This document shows positions 33,733 to 42,112 of a stretch of DNA of 64,000 nt, one piece after another. Within the stretch, counting starts at the first letter, position 1. The number at the start of each line of letters is the position of its first letter. The stretch covers positions 1 through 64,000 of the forward strand of contig JBJHBJ010000011.1 in the NCBI GenBank assembly GCA_050485425.1, read 5' to 3'. The position numbers and the translations under genes are program-made. The notes beneath the pieces were generated by a model, which was given only the letters and a program-made list of their open reading frames with translations, was not told where the DNA came from and made no database searches. The stretch is from LSCE01 sp050485425. GTDB lineage: Bacteria > Pseudomonadota > Gammaproteobacteria > Nitrococcales > Aquisalimonadaceae.

Positions 33733-35190
33733 ATGGGTACGCTGGGCATCGTCATCGCATTGCTGCTGCTGATCCTGCTGGCGTATCGCGGGTACAGCGT
33801 CATCGTACTGGCGCCCCTGGCGGCGCTGCTGGCTGTGGTGCTGCAATTCGACGCGCCCATCCTGGCCAGTTACACCCAGGTCTTCATGACTGCGACCGGC
33901 CGGTTCATCGCCCAGTTCTTTCCACTGTTCCTGCTGGGGGCGCTGTTCGGGCGCTTCATGGAAGACTCCGGCGCGGCCCATGCCATCGCCCGCCAGCTGA
34001 CCCAGTGGCTGGGACCGCCCAACGCGGTGCTGGCCGTCGTGCTGGCCTGCGCGGCCCTGACCTATGGCGGCGTGTCGCTGTTCGTGGTGGCGTTTGCGGT
34101 CTTTCCCATCGCCGCTGCCATGTTCCGGGAAGCGGACATTCCCCGCCGCCTGATACCGGCAACCATTGCGCTGGGCGCGTTCACCTTCACGATGACGGCA
34201 CTGCCCGGTACGCCGGCCATCCAGAACGCCATTCCCATGCCGCATTTCGGCACCACGCCCTTTGCGGCCCCCGGGCTGGGCATCATTGCCGGGCTGATCA
34301 TGTTCGGCCTGGGCATGGCCTGGCTGTTGTTCCGTACCCGCCAGGCAGCCCGGGCGGGAGAAGGCTACGGGGACCCGGGCAGCGAGCCGCAAGCCGGGGG
34401 CAGGAAGGATATCCGCGAGCATGCCCAGGGGGAGGGCTACGATGTCATGGAGATCGACGCGTCAGGGAACGGCTCTGCGCCACCGGCCATGGGGCTGGTG
34501 CTGGCGCTTTCGCCCATCCTGCTGGTGGTGGTGCTGAACTACGTGCTTTCCACCATCGTGTTCCCGGCCATGGACGCCGATTACCTGGCATCGCCGCAGT
34601 TCGGTGCCACCAATATCGACTCCGTGGCCGGCATCTGGGCGATCATCTGTGCGCTGGCGACGGCCAACCTGTATCTCGTGGCCATCAGCCCGCGGCTGCG
34701 TGCCGGCTTCAGGGCAAGCCTGGACAACGGCGCAAACGCGGCCGTGGCCCCGATCCTGAATACCGCCTCGCTGGTGGGCTTCGGCGCCGTGGTGGCAACC
34801 CTGTCGGGGTTCGTGGTGGTACGCGACACGGTGCTGGGCCTGTCGCCGGACAATCCGCTGATATCGCTGTCCGTAGCCGTGAATGTCCTGGCGGGCATCA
34901 CCGGGTCCGCCTCCGGCGGCATGAGTATCGCGCTGGACGTGCTGGGTCAGACCTATCTGGAGATGGCCAGAGCACTCGGCATGAATCCGGAGTTGCTGCA
35001 CCGGGTAACCGCCATTGCCACCGGCGGCCTGGATGCGCTGCCGCATAACGGTGCGGTGATCACGCTGCTCTCCATCTGCGGTCTGTCACACCGGCAATCC
35101 TATGGAGACATCGCGGTTGTGGCAGTGCTGAGCCCCCTGGTATCGCTGGTGGCGGTGGTGATACTGGGCAGTCTGTTCGGTTCCTTCTGA
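33733..35190 (+). CDS. GntP-family permease (hydroxybutyrate-type)
   Basis: 485 residues, about 12 membrane segments, with a hydrophilic loop at about 200-250 (Gly/Glu/Asp-rich). Segments such as LGALFGRFMEDSGAAHAIAR, ALTYGGVSLFVVAFAVFPIAAAMF, LPGTPAIQNAIPM and ITGSASGGMSIALD fit the GntP/ion-transporter superfamily; several relatives are annotated as D-beta-hydroxybutyrate permeases. Coupling to a patatin-like hydrolase and the presence of a phasin-like gene elsewhere make a hydroxyacid substrate plausible, but this is inferred. Confidence 0.85.
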   Translation: MGTLGIVIALLLLILLAYRGYSVIVLAPLAALLAVVLQFDAPILASYTQVFMTATGRFIAQFFPLFLLGALFGRFMEDSGAAHAIARQLTQWLGPPNAVLAVVLACAALTYGGVSLFVVAFAVFPIAAAMFREADIPRRLIPATIALGAFTFTMTALPGTPAIQNAIPMPHFGTTPFAAPGLGIIAGLIMFGLGMAWLLFRTRQAARAGEGYGDPGSEPQAGGRKDIREHAQGEGYDVMEIDASGNGSAPPAMGLVLALSPILLVVVLNYVLSTIVFPAMDADYLASPQFGATNIDSVAGIWAIICALATANLYLVAISPRLRAGFRASLDNGANAAVAPILNTASLVGFGAVVATLSGFVVVRDTVLGLSPDNPLISLSVAVNVLAGITGSASGGMSIALDVLGQTYLEMARALGMNPELLHRVTAIATGGLDALPHNGAVITLLSICGLSHRQSYGDIAVVAVLSPLVSLVAVVILGSLFGSF

Positions 35191-35234
35191 GACGTGACGA
35201 GACACCCGGACAGGTTGGTAATCACGGAGACGAA

Positions 35235-35510
35235 ATGAGCCACGTGGAGATCCATTACTGCAAACAATGCCGCTGGTTGCTGCGCTCCGCCTGGATGGCG
35301 CAGGAACTGCTGACCACCTTCGAGGGGGAGATCACCGCGCTCACCCTGCGACCGGGGACCGGTGGTGTGTTCGAGGTACGTATCGACGGCACGCTGATCT
35401 GGTCGCGCAAGCAGGAAGGCCGCTTCCCCGAAATCACCGAACTCAAGCAGCGTGTGCGCGATGCGGTGGCGCCGGATCGCGACCTGGGTCATAGCGACCG
35501 GAAGACCTGA
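35235..35510 (+). CDS. SelT/SelW/SelH-family (Rdx-type) protein
   Basis: 91 residues with the family CxxC redox motif as IHYCKQCRWLLRSAWMAQELL near the N-terminus, and GVFEVRIDGTLIWSRKQEGRFPEITELKQRVRD, the typical C-terminal half. Thioredoxin-like fold, selenium replaced by Cys. Probable small cytosolic redox protein of unknown partner. It starts 44 bases after the permease gene and may be read from the same transcript. Confidence 0.9.
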   Translation: MSHVEIHYCKQCRWLLRSAWMAQELLTTFEGEITALTLRPGTGGVFEVRIDGTLIWSRKQEGRFPEITELKQRVRDAVAPDRDLGHSDRKT

Positions 35511-35527
35511 ACCCATGGTCGTCGCAA

Positions 35528-35562
35528 TTGACAAGCGCGGAATAATGGTTAGTGTACTGAGT
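35528..35562 (+). promoter_or_regulatory. Promoter and operator copy A, upstream of the MarR gene
   Basis: TTGACA (35528-35533) and TAGTGT (35550-35555) are separated by 16 bases. The candidate operator GTTAGTGTACTGAG (35548-35561) covers the -10 and matches the best copy, ATCAGTGTACTGAT at 44595, in 11 of 14 positions. This placement fits autorepression of marR. Confidence 0.65.
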
Positions 35563-35710
35563 AATGAAGTGTGTGTTGGGCGCAGGTGCACCATCATGCG
35601 AGGGTGACAGGGCACTGCGGCGGGTGGCATCGTAAAGAGGCGTTATGGCGCCCCGTTTCTGCGGCTGCATGGCGCATTGTCAACGGCGCAGGATACAGAA
35701 AGGTACACGC

Positions 35711-36223
35711 ATGCCACGCTCGTCGAAATCCGCAGCCGCCCTGGAAGAGCGGCTGCAGACCATTCATGACACCCTCGCGCACCGCCCGGGCTTCCTGATT
35801 CGCCGCCTCCACCAGATCCATATCGCGCTGTTTCTGGAAGAGTGCGCCGAATTCAGGGTCACGCCGGTGCAATACAGCATCATGACCGCATTGCGTGACA
35901 GCGAGCTGGATCAACGCTCGATCGCCAACAGCGTCGGCATCGATCGTGCTACCACGGCGGAAGTGTTGCGCAGGCTGGAGAAAAACGGCTGGTTGCAGCG
36001 CAGGCGCAGCCCTGAAGACGGCCGGCGACGCATTGCCAGCCTGTCTCGTGAAGGCCTGGCATTGCTGCAGAAGATGGACGACAAGGCCCAGCGGGCCCAT
36101 GAGCGCACCGTGCAGCCCTTGCGCAAGCGTGAGCGCGAGCGTTTCCTGGCTTACCTGGCGCGGCTGGTGGACGCCAACAACGAATACGGCCGGGCACCGA
36201 TGGACCTGCCTGACACGCGCTGA
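35711..36223 (+). CDS. MarR-family transcriptional regulator
   Basis: 170 residues. Winged-helix MarR fold: RPGFLIRRLHQIHIALFLEECAEFRVTPVQYSIMTAL, then RSIANSVGIDRATTAEVLRRLEKNGWLQRRRSPEDGRRRIASLSREG, and a C-terminal dimerisation helix. Residues SPEDGRRR form the wing. Start at ATG 35711, with AGAAAGG at 35697-35703. MarR proteins usually bind ~16-bp palindromes and respond to aromatic or amphipathic ligands. It sits at the edge of the catabolic island, whose promoter regions share a palindrome-like motif with its own, making it the likely regulator. Confidence 0.9.
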   Translation: MPRSSKSAAALEERLQTIHDTLAHRPGFLIRRLHQIHIALFLEECAEFRVTPVQYSIMTALRDSELDQRSIANSVGIDRATTAEVLRRLEKNGWLQRRRSPEDGRRRIASLSREGLALLQKMDDKAQRAHERTVQPLRKRERERFLAYLARLVDANNEYGRAPMDLPDTR

Positions 36224-36304
36224 CCGGCTTGCCCGGCTGCGTACCGGGCCGGCGATTGATGCCCCGCCAGTTTCTCCGGATCAGCGGACTGGACAGGGGG
36301 CAAT

Positions 36305-37477
36305 GTGAACATACAAGACGATGCTGCCGACGAGCAGGACACCGCTACGCGGGCTGCCGCCGAAAGGCTTGCTGCCGTGGAACCGGAATGGTTTGCCACG
36401 GTCCGCGCCGATGAACTGCTCGGTCTGGAACGGCGGGTGCTGCTGCATGCCGGGCCGGGCTTTTCGTCCCCGGACCTGATTCCCCCGCCGCTGCTGAATG
36501 CCGCGGTGGTCGCCTTGCTTTTCGAAGGCGAAGCGGACAGTGAGCCGCACGCCCGCGAGATGATCCTGGCCGGGGACGTCGCGCTGTGCCCGGCGCAGGA
36601 CCACGGCGTGGTTACCCCGCTCGCCGCGGTGGTGTCGTCGTCCATGTGGCTGCATGCGGTGCGCGACACGAAAGAGGGCGCTCCGGGCATGGCCTGTGCG
36701 CCGGTCAGCGAGGGTACCGGACCGGCCCAGCGTTTCGGGCTGGCCGGCCCGGCTGTGGTCGAGCGGTTGACGGTGGTCCACCGTGAGTTTGCGCCCGCGC
36801 TGGCAGCCCTGGACACCCGCCAGGTGGATGTCTTCGCCCTGGCGGCGGCCGGTCTGCAGCAGGGGGACGAACTCCACGCTCGTGTCGGTGTGGCCTCGGA
36901 GTTGCTGGCGACCCGGCTGGCCGCTCTCGGACTCGGTGGTGACGCCGAAGCCTTTTCCAGTGCTAATCCACAAAGCTTCCTCAATCTCTGGATGGCCGTT
37001 TGCCGTTGCATGCTCGATGCGGCGGCGACGCAACGTTCGGGTGCTCTGCTGGTGGCCGCGGGCGGCAACGGCCGGGAGTTCGGTGTCCAGGTATCCGGGA
37101 GTCCGGGGCATTGGCGTGCCGCCACTGCCGAGCCACCGCAGGGGCCGGCCCTGGCACCGGCACTCGCCGGCAAGCGCCGGCTCCCGGCGATCGGGGATAG
37201 CGCGGTCATCGACGCAGTGGGCTTCGGGGCCCTGGCTCTGGATGCCGCGCCGGCATTTGCCGCCGTGCTGGGATCCGATGTGGTGACCCGATTGCAGCAG
37301 GCTGCGGAACATCTGCTGACCACGCCCCATCCCGGACTGGCCAGACGGGTGGGGGTGAATGCCGGTCGCGTCTCCGGGCGGGCCATGCCCGGCGTCTGCC
37401 TGGCGGCGCTGGACGCCTCCGGTGAAGCTGGCCTCGTGGGACGCGGAATTTCCTTCCATCCACTCTCCCTGTACTGA
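36305..37477 (+). CDS. DUF1116-family protein (AllG-like)
   Basis: 390 residues. Family features: RRVLLHAGPGFSSPDLIPPPLLNAAVVALLFEG, AQDHGVVTPLAAVVSSSMWLHAV, QGDELHARVGVAS, FLNLWMAV, GGNGREFGVQVSG and IGDSAVIDAVGFGALALDAAPAF. DUF1116 includes AllG, a subunit implicated with FdrA and a DUF2877 partner in oxamate carbamoyl transfer in ureide degradation. Neither partner is in this window. Start is GTG 36305 with AGGGGG (36295-36300). It follows marR by 81 bases and probably shares its promoter. Role in the island is unknown; processing of a carbamoyl or amide intermediate is possible. Confidence 0.75.
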   Translation: MNIQDDAADEQDTATRAAAERLAAVEPEWFATVRADELLGLERRVLLHAGPGFSSPDLIPPPLLNAAVVALLFEGEADSEPHAREMILAGDVALCPAQDHGVVTPLAAVVSSSMWLHAVRDTKEGAPGMACAPVSEGTGPAQRFGLAGPAVVERLTVVHREFAPALAALDTRQVDVFALAAAGLQQGDELHARVGVASELLATRLAALGLGGDAEAFSSANPQSFLNLWMAVCRCMLDAAATQRSGALLVAAGGNGREFGVQVSGSPGHWRAATAEPPQGPALAPALAGKRRLPAIGDSAVIDAVGFGALALDAAPAFAAVLGSDVVTRLQQAAEHLLTTPHPGLARRVGVNAGRVSGRAMPGVCLAALDASGEAGLVGRGISFHPLSLY

Positions 37478-37514
37478 CTTCCCCCGACGGCGCCGCGGCC
37501 TGAATACGAATGCA

Positions 37515-37565
37515 TTGAAATGGTGCGACTCGCGCATAGTAAGCAGTACACTGATTAATTTTGGT
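37515..37565 (+). promoter_or_regulatory. Promoter and operator copy B, upstream of the HAAT operon
   Basis: TTGAAA (37515-37520) and TAGTAA (37537-37542) have 16-base spacing. AGCAGTACACTGAT (37542-37555) follows directly; its complement, ATCAGTGTACTGCT, matches the best copy at 13 of 14 positions. The match with copy D extends downstream through TAATTTTG. Lies about 190 bases before the first binding-protein gene in a 270-base intergenic region. Confidence 0.7.
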
Positions 37566-37747
37566 GCGCGTCCAGGAGGTGTTGATTGTGTAAGCCATTG
37601 TGATGGCGACAAATTACATTCTGGCCTGGAAAGTGCAACAAATTTCCTGAGTTCGCATTTGCCATGATCACCGGCGTTCGGGAGGGAGGCGCGGACTCGC
37701 CGGGGGCGTCCTCTGGGCGGCTTGTCGTCTTCGCATAAGAGGAATGG

Positions 37748-39013
37748 ATGATGTCTTTTCCCAGTTCGAACGAATCAACAGCTCGCGCCTTCACACGACG
37801 CATGAAGTCTGGGCTGGTCTGCGCAGTCCGGCTGACCGCTGCGTCGCTGGCGCTGTTCGCGGTCACGGTGCCGTTGGCAGCCGCGCAAGAAGTCATCCGT
37901 ATTGGCGCTCCCCTGGCCCTTACTGGTGGTCTCGCGGACGAGGGCATGAAGCAGCAGCTCGTTTACCGGATGTGGGCGGAGAAGGTGAATGCCGCCGGTG
38001 GCATTGAAATAGACGGTACCAGCCATCGGGTTAAGATCGTCGAGTACGACTACCAAAGTGATGGCCCCCGGGCTGGCCAACTGGCGGAGCGCCTGGCTAC
38101 CCGTGATCGGGTGCACGTGATCATGGCTCCGTTCGGTTCCGGCCATACCGTGATCACCGGGACTGTCGGACAGCGTTATCGCGTTCCAACGGTTGCCTGC
38201 GTGGCCGGTGCGGAGTCTGTTTTCTCCACCGGCAATCGTTATCTGTTCGGAACAATCTCTCCCAACGGGAATATCACCGAGACCGTCGTTGGGTATCTGC
38301 TTGGTAATTATCCCGATATCCAACGCGTCGCAATTCTGGGTCGCGATGACGTGTTCCCGAAGTCCATGGCTGAATCGACCGCGGCCTCGGCGAGAGCAGC
38401 CGGTCTTGAGGTGGTTTACAACGAACTCTACTCGGTGGGGACGATGGATCACTCGTCGTCCATGACCTCCATTCGACGTGCGCAGCCGGACTGGATATAC
38501 GTCACCGGTTACAGCCAGGACCTGATTCTTGCCCGTCGCCAGATGAATGACCTCGGCGTCACGGCACCCGTGATCACCATGGTTACCGGGCCGGCGATGA
38601 AAGAGTTCACCGAGGGTCTCGGTGACCTGGCGAACGGCGTTACCTCCTCAACCTGGTGGCACCATTCCGCCAGCTACGAAGGATTGGGCGTCTGGCCTTC
38701 CACCGCTTCGTTCTACGAGGATTTTCTCGCTGCCAGTGGAGGTGAAGACCCGGATTATGTGCACGGCGCTTGCGGCGGCGCCTTGTCGATGCTGGAAGAA
38801 GTTCTTCCCCGGGCGGGCTCGCTTGATGGCGAGGCAATAAGAGACGCCCTGGCAGAAACCAATATAGAGACGTTCTACGGACCAATCGATATTGGTGATA
38901 ACGGAATGAATCAGGCCAGGGATCTACCTATTATCCAGGTCCAGAACGAGGAGGTCGTTGTTCTTTACCCTAATGTGATCGCCACAGGGTCGCTGGAAAT
39001 TCTAGAAAGATGA
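37748..39013 (+). CDS. HAAT-type ABC substrate-binding protein, copy 1
   Basis: 421 residues. Signal peptide with cleavage near LAAAQEV (about residue 45), then a type I periplasmic binding fold (PF13458-like): IRIGAPLALTGGLADEGMKQ, VEYDYQSDGPRAG-like (here IVEYDYQSDGPRAG), APFGSGHTVITGTVGQRYRVP, ILGRDDVFPKSMAEST. Such proteins deliver amino acids, amides or urea-like compounds to LivHMGF permeases. Very similar to the gene at 39926 throughout the mature part. AGAGGA precedes the start; ATG 37751 is an alternative. Its base composition is less GC-rich than the second copy. Confidence 0.9.
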   Translation: MMSFPSSNESTARAFTRRMKSGLVCAVRLTAASLALFAVTVPLAAAQEVIRIGAPLALTGGLADEGMKQQLVYRMWAEKVNAAGGIEIDGTSHRVKIVEYDYQSDGPRAGQLAERLATRDRVHVIMAPFGSGHTVITGTVGQRYRVPTVACVAGAESVFSTGNRYLFGTISPNGNITETVVGYLLGNYPDIQRVAILGRDDVFPKSMAESTAASARAAGLEVVYNELYSVGTMDHSSSMTSIRRAQPDWIYVTGYSQDLILARRQMNDLGVTAPVITMVTGPAMKEFTEGLGDLANGVTSSTWWHHSASYEGLGVWPSTASFYEDFLAASGGEDPDYVHGACGGALSMLEEVLPRAGSLDGEAIRDALAETNIETFYGPIDIGDNGMNQARDLPIIQVQNEEVVVLYPNVIATGSLEILER

Positions 39014-39061
39014 ACTCTTCCGATAGTGGTTCATTTTTCAGAAAGTTAAGAAGGGAGACAT

Positions 39062-39886
39062 GTGGTGAGTAAACATCTGAGCGATTCGCAGATCAAGCGC
39101 TTTCAAACCCATGGGTATCTGTCGCCATTGGACGCTCTGTCGCCGGAAGAGGCGGACTCGTGCCTGTGCCAGCTTAATGAAATCGAGGATCTGCTGGGTG
39201 AAGATCCGCAGAAGTATCTAAAGATAAAAGCGCATCTGGCTGCGCCGTGGATGGTGGAATTGGCCTCGCATCCGGCAATTCTTGATGCGGTCGAGTCTTT
39301 GATCGGACCGGACATCCTTCTGTTTGGCTCCTCGCTTTTCGCCAAGCGCGAGTACGACGACAGGTTTGTGTCCTGGCACCAGGATTCCGCGTACTACGGC
39401 CTGGACCCCCATGAAGAAGTGACCGCCTGGGTAGCCCTCACGGACGCAACCCGCGATAACGGTTGTTTGCGGGTTGTTCCTGGCTCTCACCTGGAGGCCG
39501 ACCGGGAGCACGATGAGACCTACGATCCGCAAAACCTTTTGGCCAGGGGGCAGACGATCCACGGTATTGACGACTCGGCTTCCGTGTACATGGAACTGCG
39601 CCGAGGTCAGTTTTCGCTACACCACGAGCGCACCGTTCACGGGTCCGAGGGCAACAGTACAGGTCAACGGCGAATCGGTCTGGCCTTCTTTTACATGCCG
39701 GCGAAAGTGCGATCCACGCTGGGGCGACGAACCGCCCATCTGGTCCGTGGATCGGATCATTACGGAAATTGGGATTCCGACCCAGTGCCGCGCAAGGTTC
39801 TCGAGCCGGAGTGCGTGGATTTCCTGAAGGAGATCTGGAAACGCTATCAAGACAAGAGTGTTTCACAAGCGGCAAAGCATCAGTGA
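39062..39886 (+). CDS. Phytanoyl-CoA dioxygenase (PhyH) family protein
   Basis: 274 residues, non-heme iron/2-oxoglutarate fold. Iron ligands: His-x-Asp in VSWHQDSAYYG and the distal His in LHHERTVHGSEGN; 2OG-binding Arg in GQRRIGLAFFY. Middle: VTAWVALTDATRDNGCLRVVPGSH. Bacterial PhyH proteins hydroxylate or oxidatively dealkylate small molecules (ectoine hydroxylase is one). It starts at GTG 39062 or 39065, after AGGGAG (39052-39057). It sits between two paralogous binding-protein genes, so its substrate is probably the imported compound or a near derivative. Confidence 0.9.
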   Translation: MVSKHLSDSQIKRFQTHGYLSPLDALSPEEADSCLCQLNEIEDLLGEDPQKYLKIKAHLAAPWMVELASHPAILDAVESLIGPDILLFGSSLFAKREYDDRFVSWHQDSAYYGLDPHEEVTAWVALTDATRDNGCLRVVPGSHLEADREHDETYDPQNLLARGQTIHGIDDSASVYMELRRGQFSLHHERTVHGSEGNSTGQRRIGLAFFYMPAKVRSTLGRRTAHLVRGSDHYGNWDSDPVPRKVLEPECVDFLKEIWKRYQDKSVSQAAKHQ

Positions 39887-39925
39887 TCAATTGCATTTTT
39901 CCATTTTTCAGCAGAGAGGTGGGTT

Positions 39926-41182
39926 ATGAATAACGGTTATTATCTGGAGCGTGATGCACGCGGTTTTCGGTGTTGTCGAGCGGTGTCTAAAGCTTTTTCT
40001 TTTGCGATATTTTTTCTCGTTTCGGTTTCAGTGCCGTTCTCTCAGGCCAGCGCGCAGGACGTCATTCGTATCGGCGCACCGCTGGCGTTGACCGGGGGGC
40101 TGGCGGACGAGGGTCTGAAGCAGCAACTGGTCTATCGCATGTGGGCGGAGAAGGTGAATGCGGCTGGTGGTATCGAGGTGAACGGCACCAGCTACCAGGT
40201 GGAGATCATCGAGTACGACTACCAGAGCGACGGCCCGCGAGCCGGGCAGCTTGCCGAGCGCCTGGTCACCCGCGATCGGGCCCACGTGATCATGGCACCG
40301 TTCGGCTCCGGCCACACCGTCATCACCGGGACGGTGGGAGAGCGCTACCGCGTACCCACCATTGCCTGCGTGGCCTCGTCCGAGTCGGTGTTCGGGAACA
40401 ACAACCCCTATCTGTTCGGCACGCTATCACCGAACTCCAACATGACGGAAGTGATGGCTCGCTACCTGCAGGAGCAGTATCCGGACCTGAGCACCATCGC
40501 CATCCTGGGCCGCGATGATGTTTTCCCGAAATCCATGGCCGAGGCGACTGCAACGGCCGCCGAAGCGGCCGGCCTGGAAGTGGTGTACCGGGAGCTGTAT
40601 TCGGTCGGGACGATGGATCATTCCTCTTCGTTGACCTCCATCCGCCGTGCCAGCCCGGACTGGATCTACATCACCGGGTACACCCAGGACCTGATCCTGG
40701 CACGCCGGCAGATGGCCGATCTGGACGTCAACGCGCCGATCATCACCATGGTGACCGGGCCCGCCTACGAGGAATTCACGGAAGGCCTGGGTTCCCTGGC
40801 GGAGAACGTCACATCGTCAAGCTGGTGGCACCACTCCACCACCTATGAAGGCCAGGGTGTGTGGCCGACCACCGCGGAATTCTACGAGGATTTCCTGGCT
40901 GTCAGCGGTGGCTCCGACCCCGATTACGTTCATGGTTCCTGCGCCGGAGCACTGTCCATGCTGGAAGAAGTGCTGCCCCGGGCCGGCGCGCTGGACGGGC
41001 AGTCCATCCGCGACGCACTGGCGGAAACCGACATCATGACCTTCTACGGCTCGATCCGTTTCGGCGAGAACGGCATGAACGAGGCCCGCGACCTGCCCAT
41101 CATCCAGGTGCAGGACGGTCAGATCGTCGTACTCGCGCCCGAGTCCATCAAGAGCGGCGAACTCAAGCTGCTCTCCCGGTAA
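39926..41182 (+). CDS. HAAT-type ABC substrate-binding protein, copy 2
   Basis: 418 residues. Signal peptide (AFSFAIFFLVSVSVPFSQASAQDV) and type I periplasmic binding fold, nearly the same as copy 1: IRIGAPLALTGGLADEGLKQ, IIEYDYQSDGPRAGQLAERL, ILGRDDVFPKSMAEAT, HSTTYEGQGVWPTTAEFYED. The N-terminal 100 bases are AT-rich, while the mature-protein part has codon use like the permease genes that follow. This copy lies next to livH and is presumably the ancestral partner. RBS AGAGAGGTGGG precedes the start. Confidence 0.92.
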   Translation: MNNGYYLERDARGFRCCRAVSKAFSFAIFFLVSVSVPFSQASAQDVIRIGAPLALTGGLADEGLKQQLVYRMWAEKVNAAGGIEVNGTSYQVEIIEYDYQSDGPRAGQLAERLVTRDRAHVIMAPFGSGHTVITGTVGERYRVPTIACVASSESVFGNNNPYLFGTLSPNSNMTEVMARYLQEQYPDLSTIAILGRDDVFPKSMAEATATAAEAAGLEVVYRELYSVGTMDHSSSLTSIRRASPDWIYITGYTQDLILARRQMADLDVNAPIITMVTGPAYEEFTEGLGSLAENVTSSSWWHHSTTYEGQGVWPTTAEFYEDFLAVSGGSDPDYVHGSCAGALSMLEEVLPRAGALDGQSIRDALAETDIMTFYGSIRFGENGMNEARDLPIIQVQDGQIVVLAPESIKSGELKLLSR

Positions 41183-41251
41183 GCCTTCACCGCAGCCGTC
41201 GCCTGTCATCCGGGCGGCGGCCGGTTCCGATTTCTCAGAGGTCTAGGCGTC

Positions 41252-42112
41252 ATGGACATCGGTCAGATTCTGGTCAACGGCCTGGTGCTGGGGGCGTTGT
41301 ACGCGTGCCTGGCGGTCGGCTTCTCCCTGGTCTGGGGAGTGCTCAACGTCATCAATATGCTGCACGGCTCGTTCATCGTGCTGGGCGGCTATCTCACCTT
41401 CTTTGCCTGGCACAGCTTCGGCATCCATCCGTTGGCGATCCTGCCCGTGGTGGCGCTGGCGCTATTCGCCATCGGTTATCTGGTTCAGTACCTGTTCGTG
41501 AACAAGGTAGTGACGGCCCCCGTGCTCACCACGCTGACGCTCACCTTCGGCCTGGACATGATCCTCTACAACGTCATGACCGTATTCTTCTCGGCGACGC
41601 CGCGGCGGGTGACGCTGGACCTCGGCAACCTGTCCGTCCTCGGCATAACCATGCCGGTGGACCGGTTGTTCGGCATGGCCCTGGCGCTGGCGCTGACCGG
41701 GTTGCTCTACTACGTGATGCGCAGGTCCCGCATCGGCCGCGCGATCGTGGCCGTGCGCATGGACCGGGCCGCGGCCACGCTGATGGGCATCCGCGTCAAC
41801 CATATCTACGCGATCACATTCGGCATCGGTGCCCTGATGGCCGGCGCGGCCGGGGCCATCTTCGCCATGGTGTTCCCGATTACCACCAACCTCACCGGCA
41901 TGTACATCGGCAAGGCCTTCGTGGTCTGCGTCATCGGCGGGCTGGGCTCGGTGCCCGGCGCCCTGGTGGGCGGGCTGGCGCTGGGGCTGATCGAGAGCGT
42001 CTCGGCGCATTTCCTCGGGCCGCAGCATTCGCTCACTGTCGGATTCCTGGTCATGCTCTTCATCCTGCTGGTGAGGCCCACCGGCCTGGTCGGTAAAAGG
42101 GGGTACGAATGA
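41252..42112 (+). CDS. livH: Branched-chain-type ABC permease LivH
   Basis: 286 residues, about eight membrane helices. LivH pattern: GLVLGALYACLAVGFSLVWGVLNVINMLHGSFIVLGGYL, then MRRSRIGRAIVAVRMDRAAATLMGI (cytoplasmic coupling segment contacting the ATPase) and FVVCVIGGLGSVPGALVGGLALGLIES. Forms the inner-membrane channel with LivM. Stop overlaps livM start by 4 bases. Confidence 0.93.
   Translation: MDIGQILVNGLVLGALYACLAVGFSLVWGVLNVINMLHGSFIVLGGYLTFFAWHSFGIHPLAILPVVALALFAIGYLVQYLFVNKVVTAPVLTTLTLTFGLDMILYNVMTVFFSATPRRVTLDLGNLSVLGITMPVDRLFGMALALALTGLLYYVMRRSRIGRAIVAVRMDRAAATLMGIRVNHIYAITFGIGALMAGAAGAIFAMVFPITTNLTGMYIGKAFVVCVIGGLGSVPGALVGGLALGLIESVSAHFLGPQHSLTVGFLVMLFILLVRPTGLVGKRGYE

Noticed and set aside
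32563..34422. A 619-residue open frame on the minus strand, and other long antisense frames (for example 1244-2602, 3743-5152, 6042-7403, 23200-24603)
   Set aside because: They lie wholly antisense to genes with clear domains, have His/Gln/Arg-rich composition typical of GC-rich shadow frames, and show no domain or ribosome site.
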